47,021 nt of DNA from Bacteroidales bacterium. GTDB lineage: Bacteria; Bacteroidota; Bacteroidia; Bacteroidales; P3. The position numbers were made by a program, and so were the translations under genes. Numbering within the stretch: the stretch's first letter is position 1; each line of letters begins with the position of its first letter. Of the stretch, positions 16,553 through 24,625 are shown piece by piece. The notes beneath the pieces were generated by a model. That model did not search any database. It was not told the DNA's origin and saw only the letters and a list, made by a program, of their open reading frames with translations. The stretch covers positions 1 through 47,021 of the forward strand of contig JAFTBM010000049.1 in the NCBI GenBank assembly GCA_017455205.1, read 5' to 3'.

Positions 16553-17293
16553 TCAGCGGGCAAAGTCGTAGCGGAGGCCGAGGCAGAGCATGTTCTGCGG
16601 GGCGGCAACCTGCATTTCCTGGAAGTATTTGCCGTAGAAGGTGATGGAACTACGGCGGTTGAGGAGGTGAGTGGCTTCGAGGGTAGCACGCCATTCGTCG
16701 GCGAAGGCACCGCGGGGGTCGTTGGCGCGATAGAAGAGCTCGGCGTGGGCGGAGAATTTCCAGGGGTGGTCGGGCAGGGCGTAGGTGGCAGAGATGCGAG
16801 TGCGGAGGGCGAGCTTGGGGTTGTAGCGGTAGGAGCCACGGCTTTCGTCGCGGAAGGTGGATTGGAAGCGCACCCGAGCAGCGAAGCGCCAGAAGCCGCG
16901 GGAGTGGGCAAGGGAGGCCTGCAGCATGGCACGGTGCTGGTTTTCGTAGTAGTGGGTGTGGCTGGTGTTGAGTCGGTTGATGAAGGTGTAGCCGCCGCCG
17001 ACGCGCAGGCGGAGGTCGTAGAGGGAGAGTGGGCGAGCGAGGAGGCGCTGCTGGACGACGGCGGAGGTTTTGGATTGGCTGTAGGCGAGGCTTTCGCCTG
17101 CCCAGCGAGCTTTTTCGCCGAGTTGAAGGTCGGCACCGCGCCACGGCTTGAGGGAGTAGGAGGCCGAGAGTTCGGCTCCGAGGCCATCGAGCTGCGCCTC
17201 TGCTGTGTGTGCCACAAGCAGCAGCAGGAGCAGCAGGGAGCCGATGGCGACGGGTGCGGCCGAGAGGTTATGTGCCAACGAGGGGGAGTTCAT
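16553..17293 (-). CDS. DUF2490-like outer membrane protein (first of two)
   Basis: 246 residues. Signal peptide with a Leu-rich core (LLLLLLLVAHTAEA), cleavage before Q34. The rest is strand-rich with basic turns (YDLRLRVGGGYTFINRLNT, FWRFAARVRFQSTFRDES, YNPKLALRTRISATYAL, WKFSAHAELFYRAND) and ends in a terminal aromatic strand, LCLGLRYDFAR, typical of barrels. The pattern matches DUF2490 proteins and resembles the product of 23715-24542 in the same operon. Its ATG overlaps the stop of the DUF4956 gene by 4 bp. It is the last gene of the nine-gene operon. Function unknown. Confidence 0.8.
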   Translation of the reverse strand: MNSPSLAHNLSAAPVAIGSLLLLLLLVAHTAEAQLDGLGAELSASYSLKPWRGADLQLGEKARWAGESLAYSQSKTSAVVQQRLLARPLSLYDLRLRVGGGYTFINRLNTSHTHYYENQHRAMLQASLAHSRGFWRFAARVRFQSTFRDESRGSYRYNPKLALRTRISATYALPDHPWKFSAHAELFYRANDPRGAFADEWRATLEATHLLNRRSSITFYGKYFQEMQVAAPQNMLCLGLRYDFAR

Positions 17294-18012
17294 TTTTTCT
17301 TGAACTTGGTAATCATGTCGATGTCGTTGGGTTCGGGGTCGTCGGGGATGTAGGTTGCTTTGATGAAGGCGGTGTCCTTGAGGAAGTTGATGCTGCCGAT
17401 TTGGATTTTGACGATGTCGAGGCCAGTGCGTTCCTTGAGGTCGGCGAGGAGCTCGGCACGGCGGTCGGGGTGGATGAGGGCTATCTTCTCGTAGGTGATG
17501 ATTTTGTTGGCTTCGCGGCGGCTGAAGCCGAGGGTTTCGAGCAGCCAGATGATGAGGATGAAGAGGAGGTTGGTTACGATGAAGGCGGCATAGCTCGAGG
17601 TGAGGGCGGCTCCGTTGATGATGCTGATGCCGATGAGGACAAAGAGGTAGGTCATCTCGCGGATGGGGAGCTGTTCGGTGCGGTAGCGAATCATGCTGAA
17701 GATGCCGAAGAGGCCGAGTGCGATGCCGACTTCAATCTTCATATTCTGCAACTGGTAGAGGATGAAGAAGATGGCGGTGGAGAAGAGGATGTAGGTGAAG
17801 TAGTAGTCGCGGCGGTGGGATTTGCGATAGTAGAAGAAGTGGGTGATGATCCAGCACACCAGGAGGTTGATGCCAAAGCGGATGAGCATGGCCCAAAGGC
17901 CGGGGCCATCGAAAATCGGTGTGTCGCCGAGGATGTTGATGGATTGGTCGCCGATTTGGTCGGCAAACTGGCTGGCGATGCTGGGGTCGAAATCTGTTTG
18001 CAGGAGTTTCAT
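17290..18012 (-). CDS. DUF4956 integral membrane protein
   Basis: 240 residues. After about 35 polar residues there are four or five membrane segments: GLWAMLIRFGINLLVCWII, YYFTYILFSTAIFFILYQL, VGIALGLFGIFSMI, MTYLFVLIGISIINGA and AAFIVTNLLFILIIWLLETL. A C-terminal cytoplasmic domain of about 75 residues follows (ELLADLKERTGLDIVKIQIG). The GLFGIFSMIRYRTEQLPIREMT segment is characteristic of DUF4956. The family is commonly encoded next to VTC-type proteins, as here, where the two genes overlap by 4 bp. Function unproven; a membrane partner for the VTC protein is the natural inference. Confidence 0.88.
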   Translation of the reverse strand: MKLLQTDFDPSIASQFADQIGDQSINILGDTPIFDGPGLWAMLIRFGINLLVCWIITHFFYYRKSHRRDYYFTYILFSTAIFFILYQLQNMKIEVGIALGLFGIFSMIRYRTEQLPIREMTYLFVLIGISIINGAALTSSYAAFIVTNLLFILIIWLLETLGFSRREANKIITYEKIALIHPDRRAELLADLKERTGLDIVKIQIGSINFLKDTAFIKATYIPDDPEPNDIDMITKFKKK

Positions 18013-18800
18013 TTTCTATGGATTTTTTCGATGAATAATAATTTCGGTTTGAAGCGGCCGTACTTGGCCGAGGGGTCGGTGAGGGCGGTGCCGATGCAGT
18101 ATTTGCTCATGCGGCGTGGAAGGATGTGCATCTCGTGGAGGGCTTGCTCGATGGCCGACATGGGGGCACCGACTTCGTGTTTGACTTCGATGACCAGCAG
18201 CTGGCTGATGTCGGCATCGCGGCCAGTAGCACGGTTGTGGAAAGTGATGCCGCGGTCGATGGTGATGCGCTCGGTCATGCCTTTATCGACCAAGGTGATG
18301 CGCTCGAAGCGGTTTTCGAGGCATTCGTGGAGTGCCAGAGGACGGGTATCAGCGGGGGCACTGGGGGCTGGTAGGGGGAAATAGGGGGTGTGTTGTAACA
18401 CAAAGTCCTTCACCTCGGGCACCTCAAGCACATGGTCGAACTGGCTGACGTCGACGGGGATGCGCACTTTGCGGGTTTTCTTCTTGTTGTCCTTGTTTTT
18501 GATTTCGAAGAAGGTGGTGTCGGTGGCGCGGTAGGTGCGGACGCGGAGCTTTTGGCGGTTGAGCTTTTGGTTGTGGTGCATGGTGTACATGCGGAGGTCG
18601 GCGGTGTCGAAATAGAGGGTGCGGTAGGGTGCGAGGGGGTTGCCCTGGATGTGTTGGACGTAGTAGTCGCCTGCCACACGACCAAGCAGCTCTTCCAGTC
18701 CGCTGGCCGAGGCCATATACTTTTGGTCGATGCGGTTCATCAGGCGGACGGCCTTCATATCGTCGAGGCCGATGGGTGCCATCTGGTCGAGGATGCTCAT
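18009..18800 (-). CDS. VTC-domain (CYTH-like) polyphosphate polymerase-like protein
   Basis: 263 residues, no signal peptide, predicted cytoplasmic. It matches the VTC domain, which in yeast Vtc4 makes polyphosphate from ATP inside a basic tunnel. Visible tunnel-type residues include Arg23/Lys27 (NRIDQKYM), YFDT (63-66), the alternating basic strand KLRVRTYR (84-91), FFEIKNK with Glu99 and Lys101, RKVRIPV (110-116) and the late IEVKHE. The length is normal for bacterial members. It overlaps the DUF4956 gene downstream and a small secreted protein gene upstream by 4 bp each, so translation is coupled. Activity in bacterial versions is not established; polyphosphate or another triphosphate substrate is inferred. 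Confidence 0.88.
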   Translation of the reverse strand: MSILDQMAPIGLDDMKAVRLMNRIDQKYMASASGLEELLGRVAGDYYVQHIQGNPLAPYRTLYFDTADLRMYTMHHNQKLNRQKLRVRTYRATDTTFFEIKNKDNKKKTRKVRIPVDVSQFDHVLEVPEVKDFVLQHTPYFPLPAPSAPADTRPLALHECLENRFERITLVDKGMTERITIDRGITFHNRATGRDADISQLLVIEVKHEVGAPMSAIEQALHEMHILPRRMSKYCIGTALTDPSAKYGRFKPKLLFIEKIHRK

Positions 18801-19207
18801 TTGTAGCTGTATTCGAAGTCCTTCGTGCTTTCCAGCTTGCCGTTGGGCTTGTAGTTGTATTGCCGCTTGCGGGAGCCGTCGTCGTTGTACTCAAACTTCT
18901 TGATGCGCACGGGGTGGTTTTTGTCGTCGTATTCCACCTGGCTGACGCACTTGTTGCCTTCGCCCTCGTACTGGTAGGTGGTACGCTTTTTTTGGCCGTA
19001 GGAGGCGTATTCTATCTCTTCGATTTTGCGTCCCAACTCGTCGTAGGTGATTTGGTTGTCGAGGTAGGGTTTGCTGGTGCCTGCGCGGGTGTTCCACTCT
19101 TTGACTACAAGGTTTTTCTTGCGTTCGCGCTTGCCAGGCTTGTCCTGCGCCAGGGCTGCCCCTCCGACGAGGCAGAGGGCGAGCAGGAGGAGTAGGTGCT
19201 TTTTCAT
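18797..19207 (-). CDS. Small secreted protein with RHS-like YD repeats
   Basis: 136 residues. Signal peptide MKKHLLLLLALCLVGGAALA, then a very basic mature start (QDKPGKRERKKNL). The body has three to four imperfect repeats of the form ITYDELGRKIEEIEYASYGQ, TTYQYEGEGNKCVSQVEYDD and FEYNDDGSRKRQYNYKPNG, which resemble RHS/YD-type hairpins. It lies within the periplasmic or surface set of the operon and overlaps the VTC gene by 4 bp. Function unknown; a periplasmic accessory is plausible. Confidence 0.8.
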   Translation of the reverse strand: MKKHLLLLLALCLVGGAALAQDKPGKRERKKNLVVKEWNTRAGTSKPYLDNQITYDELGRKIEEIEYASYGQKKRTTYQYEGEGNKCVSQVEYDDKNHPVRIKKFEYNDDGSRKRQYNYKPNGKLESTKDFEYSYK

Positions 19208-19213
19208 AGTGTA

Positions 19214-19942
19214 TTAAGATTTAAGGTAAATACTCATGATGGCGTTGTGGATAGTGTAGACGGTATCGGTTTTGCTCACTGTGATAGTGTCGCTCACTGG
19301 CACGGGGGACTCCATGTTGGTGGTGTTGGTCGGATCTTCGCCGAAGGTGAAGACGATGTAGGTGTCGGGCTGGAGCTTTTGGAAATAAAAGAGGCCGTTG
19401 AGGCCGACGCGGGTGTCGTCGAAGTAGTAGGGTTCGCCGAGGCGCTGAATGTAGACACGCTGGCCGTAGGCCCAGTCGGTATTGAGCGAGACGCCGTTTT
19501 TGTTGAAGTAGGTGGCGCGTACCCAGCCTTTGACCATTGAGGTACCATTGGCCTTGCCAGTATGGATGTAGATGTCGGGGACGGTGGTGGTACTGCCACG
19601 GTCGACGCTGACGGTCTGGCTGACGGCCACTTTTTCGCCCGAGGCGAGCTCGCTGTAGGCGTAGACGGTGTAGTTGCCAGCGGTGAGGTAGCGGAAGCGG
19701 TAGCTGCCGTCTTCGCCAGTCTCCACGTCGTCGCCCACGTAGCCTTCGCTGCCATAGACGATGAATACGTCCTGCTTAGCGGCCACGATAGTGTCGAGGC
19801 TGAGGTCGTAGTTGTCGTCGGAATGGATGACCTTGTAGATACGTCCCTGAATGGTAGCCGAGCCACCTACGCCTTCATCCTTGTTGCAGGCCGAGAGGCC
19901 GAGGGCAAGTAGGAGGGCTATTATCGGAAGTGTGTGTTTCAT
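19214..19942 (-). CDS. Lipoprotein with carboxypeptidase-regulatory/SpaA-like beta domains
   Basis: 242 residues from the ATG at 19942, which starts the lipoprotein signal MKHTLPIIALLLALGLSAC; the upstream frame is rejected because it only adds a hydrophilic extension. After the lipidated Cys (19) come two Ig-like prealbumin/CarboxypepD-regulatory type domains: SATIQGRIYKVIH with GEDGSYRFRYLTAGNYTVYAYSE, and SMVKGWVRATYFNKNG with GLNGLFYFQKLQPDTYIVFTF. Such domains act as spacers or structural stalks at the cell surface. It lies 6 nt before the next gene of the operon and 73 nt after the large carbohydrate-binding protein gene. Confidence 0.85.
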   Translation of the reverse strand: MKHTLPIIALLLALGLSACNKDEGVGGSATIQGRIYKVIHSDDNYDLSLDTIVAAKQDVFIVYGSEGYVGDDVETGEDGSYRFRYLTAGNYTVYAYSELASGEKVAVSQTVSVDRGSTTTVPDIYIHTGKANGTSMVKGWVRATYFNKNGVSLNTDWAYGQRVYIQRLGEPYYFDDTRVGLNGLFYFQKLQPDTYIVFTFGEDPTNTTNMESPVPVSDTITVSKTDTVYTIHNAIMSIYLKS

Positions 19943-20015
19943 ATTTCGTTTGTGTTGTGTTGGCTTCACTATGCCCACCCGCCCCCTTGTGGAAGGGTGG
20001 GCATTTCGTTTGTGG

Positions 20016-23000
20016 TTATTGTGCCGTTACGCTGGTGCCACTACCCGAAGTGGTTACCGTGGCACCGCTGTAGAGGCCGTGCCAGCTGATGCCACCGCTG
20101 ATGGTGGGTGAGCTGAAGTAGGTGTAGCTGCCCGAAGTGATAGAGGGCGAGGTAATCCACACCTTCGAACCCGACTGGCCACCGCCAGGCTGGCCACCGC
20201 CACCGCCGCCTTTGGTAGAGCTGCTGGAGGATGCCACGCTTTCGAAGCCTGAACCAGTAAAGGTGGGCCACTTGAAGGTGAAGATGGCGGTGCTGCTGCT
20301 ATTCTTCACGGTGAAGCCGTTGGTGGCGAGGTTCGAGGTGCTGCTGCCGCCTTGGCCTGGAGGTGTCATACCTCCACTGCTGCTGCTTCCAAGCGTCAGG
20401 CTCTTCTGATTGGAGACCGAGGGAGTAGCCTCGGTGGTACCCATATTGCCGCCGATAAGCACGATGGTGCCGCCCGTTACGTAGAGCTTTCCGCCATGGT
20501 CGCCATTATCGTCGATGGCCACCTCGGTGCCGCGGCATATCAGTGTCCCACCCGAGACATCTATGCGGCTTCCGTTGCAGTCCATGCCATCATTGCCGCG
20601 AGCATAGGCCCAGACGTAGCCGCCAGTTATCTTGATATAGGTGTCGGCGTTGATAGCATCGTCGTAGGCATTGGCCTCAACGTAGCCTCCATGGACGAAG
20701 AGTGAGTCTTTGGTCTCTATAGCCTCGCCAGTTGGGTCGCCACTGGTCTGCGAGCAGTAGCTCTGCAGGTAGCCACTATTGACCACTATGTTGCCCTCTA
20801 TCTTCACACCCTTTGGAAGCCCCTTCCAATAGTCGCTGCTGCTGTTGCTCGAGGTGGCATTGACCGCAGCTCCACTGGTGGTTACGTAGATTTGCAGCAG
20901 GCTATTTTCAGCATTGAGCGTTCCCACCGTCAGCAGGCTATCTCCCACAATGCCGCGTCCGCCCGTACCGGTGCTGGTGCCGCTAAACGAGCCTGCCGTG
21001 AAGGTGATGTTGCTATCAGCTTTCAAGCAGGCAGGGGCAAAGCCATCGGTGCAGGAGGTGCCAGAGCCTGTAATGGTGAAGCCAGAGGCCGAGGTGCTGG
21101 TGGTAACCGTTCCGCCAGTCTGCGTATAGTGTTTGTCGGCATTGATCGCACGTCCACCTGCCGTTGCCGTTACCGTACCACCACTGATTGTTATACTGCC
21201 GTTGCTCTTGAGGCACTGCGAGGAGTAGCTGTCGTAGGTGCTGCTACTGGCTTGATACTTGGCACACGTACCCTGTGCCGTCAGTGAAAGTGTACCTCCG
21301 CCAATCACGATGTTACCATCGGCCGAAATAGCTTTGCCGCCAGCATTGGTAGAGGCACAGGTGGCGGTGAGGCTGCCCGAAAGCATACGCATCATGCCAT
21401 CCACCTTCACTCCTGTGCAGTACGAAGGTTCATAGTTGGCGATATATACCGTCCCATTAGCCTTCACAGTGGTGTTGCCACCATTGACCACAAGGTTGCC
21501 ATCGGTCTTGATGCCCTTCGAGGCGAGGCCAGATACGGTGATGGTGGCCGTTCCGCCGGTGATAGTGAGGGTGCTGTTGCAGCTGATGCCCTTGCAGGTG
21601 TCGCCAGTGCTGGTGATTTCTATCGTACCTCCGTTGAGGAACATAGCACTGTCGCTCTTGATACCTTTCGAGTCGTAGCCACTCAAGGCAATAGTGATGT
21701 TGCCTCCGCTAATGGTCAAGGTGCTGTCGCAGCAGAGACCCTTCACATCGTTGCCCGAACAGTTGATGCTGATGGTACCGTCGGTTATCTTGATGTATCC
21801 TTGGTCGGCATCAATACCATCACCGTTGGGGTTGGTTACATTCACCGTACCACCATTCATAACGAAGTTGTCCACATTCATGCCGTCTTTCACCGCAGTG
21901 AGGATGTTGATGGTGCCACTGCTGATGGTGGTCTTCCCGCTGCTTTGGATGCCGTGCTTTTTCAGCCCACTGACGTTGAGCGTGCCGCTTCCCTGGAAAG
22001 TGAACTTGTCGGTGGTCTGCAGGGTGCCTTTGCCTGTGCTTGAAGTGCCATCGGAGAGCGTACTTGTCCCCACCAATTCCACAGTGGTCTTCTTGCTGCT
22101 ACTGATGCTGATGGCCGAGCTGGAGGGCGAGGTCAGTGTGAGGCTGTTGAGTCGCATGACTATAGCACTATCGGTGGTCAGCGTCAGCGACCCGTTGCTG
22201 CTGGTGCCTGACAGGATGTAGGTTATCTTGCTGCTGTCAATGGTGGAGGCCACGACCACATGCCCGCCCGAGGCCGTTACGGTGATGCCTCGCGTGGCAT
22301 AGGGGTTTACCACGGTGGTGGAAGTCCCATCCCAAGTGATACGCACCGCACTGCCTGTATCGGTCTGCGAGGAAGATGAGTTGATGGTCAGTGCAAGGGT
22401 CAATGCACTATCGCAGCCTGCCACCGAGGTCAGGTGCAACGTGTAGACGGTACTTGCCGTGAATGTGCTGTCGTGCCATGTGTAGCTCCCCGTGGCCGAC
22501 ACCGTTGCAGTGTCCTTATACACGGGATTGACCGTGAGGGTCAGCACCACCGAGGTGTCGTTGCTGATGCTGTGGCTATACATGCCGGCCGTGGTGAGCG
22601 TGGTGTCGTAGAAGGTGTAGGTGCCACCCTCACAGATGTCTGCCGTGCGCGAGAGTACTACCCTGCCCGAAGGTGTAGCATTCACCGTCAGCACCAGCAC
22701 CAGCACGCTGTCGCAACCCTTGGAGCTTGTCAGCCGCGTGGTATAAGTCCCGCTGGTGGTGTAGGTAGAACCTTGCCACAGGTAGCTTCCGATGGCCGTA
22801 TAGGTCGTGGTGTCGCGATAGGTGGGATTAATTGCCACAGTGAGCACCTCTATGGTGTCGTTGCCAGTGTCGTGGGTGTAGGTACCAGCAGAGGTAATCG
22901 TGGTTCCATAGAATGACAAACTTTCCCCGCTGCATATCGCCGTGTCGGCGTACTGGTAAATGCTACCCGACGTAGAAAATATCATGCTGTCGATACTACT

Positions 23001-23195
23001 TATTGCCGACGACCACGCGGTGCCGTTGTGGTTGAACACCGCATTGCTCCCACTGAACGTGATGCTGTTGCTGCCCGAGGTGGTACTGCTATACACTACC
23101 GTGCCACCAGAATAAACATTGACGTAACGCTCCTGTGCCGAGGCTGACCAAGAAACCATCAATGCTACTACTGCCAATATGATTGTCCTTTTCAT
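20016..23195 (-). CDS. Large secreted beta-helix carbohydrate-binding-domain protein
   Basis: 1059 residues. Signal peptide MKRTIILAVVALMVSWSASA, then a short beta domain ending ISSIDSMIFS. Next come several repeats of the form SYLWQGSTYTTSGTY...GCDSVLVLVLTVN (about 80-275), related to repeats in the genes at 12693 and 45624. From about 280 to 930 is a long right-handed beta-helix built of turns such as LTISGGNITIALSGYDSKGI and LVVNGGNTTVKANGTVYI, with DGIDADQG and NDGMDCNGS segments. These match the Cthe_2159-type carbohydrate-binding family (pectin/polygalacturonate binding in the founding member, with calcium sites). The C-terminus is a Gly/Ser-rich stretch with GGGGGGQPGGGQ. No T9SS domain is visible. 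Likely extracellular polysaccharide-binding protein. Confidence 0.85.
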   Translation of the reverse strand: MKRTIILAVVALMVSWSASAQERYVNVYSGGTVVYSSTTSGSNSITFSGSNAVFNHNGTAWSSAISSIDSMIFSTSGSIYQYADTAICSGESLSFYGTTITSAGTYTHDTGNDTIEVLTVAINPTYRDTTTYTAIGSYLWQGSTYTTSGTYTTRLTSSKGCDSVLVLVLTVNATPSGRVVLSRTADICEGGTYTFYDTTLTTAGMYSHSISNDTSVVLTLTVNPVYKDTATVSATGSYTWHDSTFTASTVYTLHLTSVAGCDSALTLALTINSSSSQTDTGSAVRITWDGTSTTVVNPYATRGITVTASGGHVVVASTIDSSKITYILSGTSSNGSLTLTTDSAIVMRLNSLTLTSPSSSAISISSSKKTTVELVGTSTLSDGTSSTGKGTLQTTDKFTFQGSGTLNVSGLKKHGIQSSGKTTISSGTINILTAVKDGMNVDNFVMNGGTVNVTNPNGDGIDADQGYIKITDGTISINCSGNDVKGLCCDSTLTISGGNITIALSGYDSKGIKSDSAMFLNGGTIEITSTGDTCKGISCNSTLTITGGTATITVSGLASKGIKTDGNLVVNGGNTTVKANGTVYIANYEPSYCTGVKVDGMMRMLSGSLTATCASTNAGGKAISADGNIVIGGGTLSLTAQGTCAKYQASSSTYDSYSSQCLKSNGSITISGGTVTATAGGRAINADKHYTQTGGTVTTSTSASGFTITGSGTSCTDGFAPACLKADSNITFTAGSFSGTSTGTGGRGIVGDSLLTVGTLNAENSLLQIYVTTSGAAVNATSSNSSSDYWKGLPKGVKIEGNIVVNSGYLQSYCSQTSGDPTGEAIETKDSLFVHGGYVEANAYDDAINADTYIKITGGYVWAYARGNDGMDCNGSRIDVSGGTLICRGTEVAIDDNGDHGGKLYVTGGTIVLIGGNMGTTEATPSVSNQKSLTLGSSSSGGMTPPGQGGSSTSNLATNGFTVKNSSSTAIFTFKWPTFTGSGFESVASSSSSTKGGGGGGQPGGGQSGSKVWITSPSITSGSYTYFSSPTISGGISWHGLYSGATVTTSGSGTSVTAQ

Positions 23196-23208
23196 CGTCT
23201 GCCTCCTT

Positions 23209-23688
23209 TCATTGTTTTACAATCCTGCAGAAGCCATCCTCTATCCTCACCAGATATACCCCACTGGGCAGCCCATCAACATCTATTTTCGTGCCTTCTG
23301 TGCAAGTTTTTTTCATCACCTGCACTCCACTGACATCATATATCTGCACCTCCTTCACTCCTTCACCGATGCCTTCCACCGTGAAACTCTGCTCCACTAC
23401 TGTGGGATACACCTTCAGCGGCAATGCTTCCCTCACTCCACCGATGCCCTCTGTGCCATTGCTGAATAGCACTTTCCTAATATTGTCAAGAGCATAACTG
23501 TAGGTATTACCCGTATTGGCACTGGTCATCACCACCATCAAGCTCGTGCTGATATAGATTTCGCCGCTACTTTCGAGTGCAATCTGCTGCGGGTCGCCAC
23601 TTGTGGGCACTACCGTGACAGTTACCTGTGCCTGTAGGCCGCAGAACATAAGCAGCCCAAGAACTGCCAAAAATAACTTTCGTTTCAT
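23209..23688 (-). CDS. Small T9SS-sorted surface protein
   Basis: 159 residues. Signal peptide MKRKLFLAVLGLLMFCGLQA, then a ~65-residue beta segment (QVTVTVVPTSGDPQQIAL... YSYALDNIRKVLFS) of the kind that precedes secreted modules in this order; the neighbour at 20016 begins with a related segment. The last ~70 residues form a type A T9SS C-terminal domain: PLKVYPTVVEQSFTVEG, VQIYDVSGVQVMKK, GLPSGVYLVRIEDG. There is almost no cargo between signal and sorting domain. It starts 26 nt downstream of the DUF2490 gene and ends 13 nt before the large carbohydrate-binding gene. It may serve as an anchor or docking piece for the unsorted neighbour; that is inference. Confidence 0.9.
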   Translation of the reverse strand: MKRKLFLAVLGLLMFCGLQAQVTVTVVPTSGDPQQIALESSGEIYISTSLMVVMTSANTGNTYSYALDNIRKVLFSNGTEGIGGVREALPLKVYPTVVEQSFTVEGIGEGVKEVQIYDVSGVQVMKKTCTEGTKIDVDGLPSGVYLVRIEDGFCRIVKQ

Positions 23689-23714
23689 AACCTAATTATT
23701 TTGTCTATATTTAT

Positions 23715-24542
23715 TCACAATGCTAATTTATAACCCACCGTCAGCCAGCCTTTGAAGCCAGTCTCTTTGGTATAGCTCTTGAGCCTCGTACCCGTACTGT
23801 TGGCATCCACCACATAATCGGTCGTCCAGTCGGCCATCACCGCTGCTCCCAGGCTATTCCTCCTGTCTATCCTCCAGTCCACCCCCACTGTAGCTCGCAG
23901 CCGATTGACATACCAGCTCGTCCAACTGCCTATAAACCACCCTGCTTCTCCCGTACGCACATAGGCATCGGTGAGATAGTATGTGCCATCATAATTGGCA
24001 TTGATTGCAGGAGCATTGAGCGTGCTGCGAAGCTCACCGCTGAGGTATGGCTCCACCCTCCCGAAACCTTTATAGGCAACCTTCACCCTGCTTTTCAACT
24101 CCAACACCATACGCCGTGCCTGATACTCATTGAAACTGCCAGTTCTTATCGTCCCCTGCAGACGCTCTTTGAGCGAAAAACTCCAGTCGCCGTACCTCAT
24201 CGTTCCAGTGGCATCCAGCATCAGCCGGTGGCGAGGGAACTTGAAACTGCCAGTCGCCGTGTCGCAACGGTTTATCAACGCATAGCCAAACCCTACCTTC
24301 ACCCCTGGTATCACCTTGTAGGTAACCCCAAGTGTGGTATGAAACCTCCCCAGCGACTTGAAGTCGTTCCTAAACCTTATCTCCTCATCACCATACACAT
24401 GCAGACCCTTGGCTAACTTCTTGTCCACCTGCACCGACAGCCGTGCCCCAAATTCGTTGCCCAAGTCCTCATCTGTCTGTGCCTGAACCACTCCCGCTGC
24501 TCCAAAAAGCAGCATTCCCAATATGATAGTTTTGGTTTTCAT
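23715..24542 (-). CDS. DUF2490-like outer membrane protein (second of two)
   Basis: 275 residues. Signal peptide MKTKTIILGMLLFGAAGVVQA, then a DUF2490-like barrel: FGARLSVQVDKKLAKGLHVY, EIRFRNDFKSLGRFHTTLGV, VKVGFGYALINRCDT, FPRHRLMLDATGTMRYGDW, RVEPYLSGELRSTL, RLRATVGVDWRIDRRNSL, and the closing strand KGWLTVGYKLAL. It is clearly the same type as the protein at 16553 but only distantly similar, so not a recent duplication. It probably sits in the outer membrane and supports export or anchoring of operon products. Gaps to neighbours are 83 and 26 nt. Confidence 0.85.
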   Translation of the reverse strand: MKTKTIILGMLLFGAAGVVQAQTDEDLGNEFGARLSVQVDKKLAKGLHVYGDEEIRFRNDFKSLGRFHTTLGVTYKVIPGVKVGFGYALINRCDTATGSFKFPRHRLMLDATGTMRYGDWSFSLKERLQGTIRTGSFNEYQARRMVLELKSRVKVAYKGFGRVEPYLSGELRSTLNAPAINANYDGTYYLTDAYVRTGEAGWFIGSWTSWYVNRLRATVGVDWRIDRRNSLGAAVMADWTTDYVVDANSTGTRLKSYTKETGFKGWLTVGYKLAL

Positions 24543-24625
24543 TCTGTAACTCCTGCAATGTTAGACGCGCAGTGCCCTGTTATGTTGCCCTAAAAAGATG
24601 ATTTTTTCACCTATGGCATTTCAAA

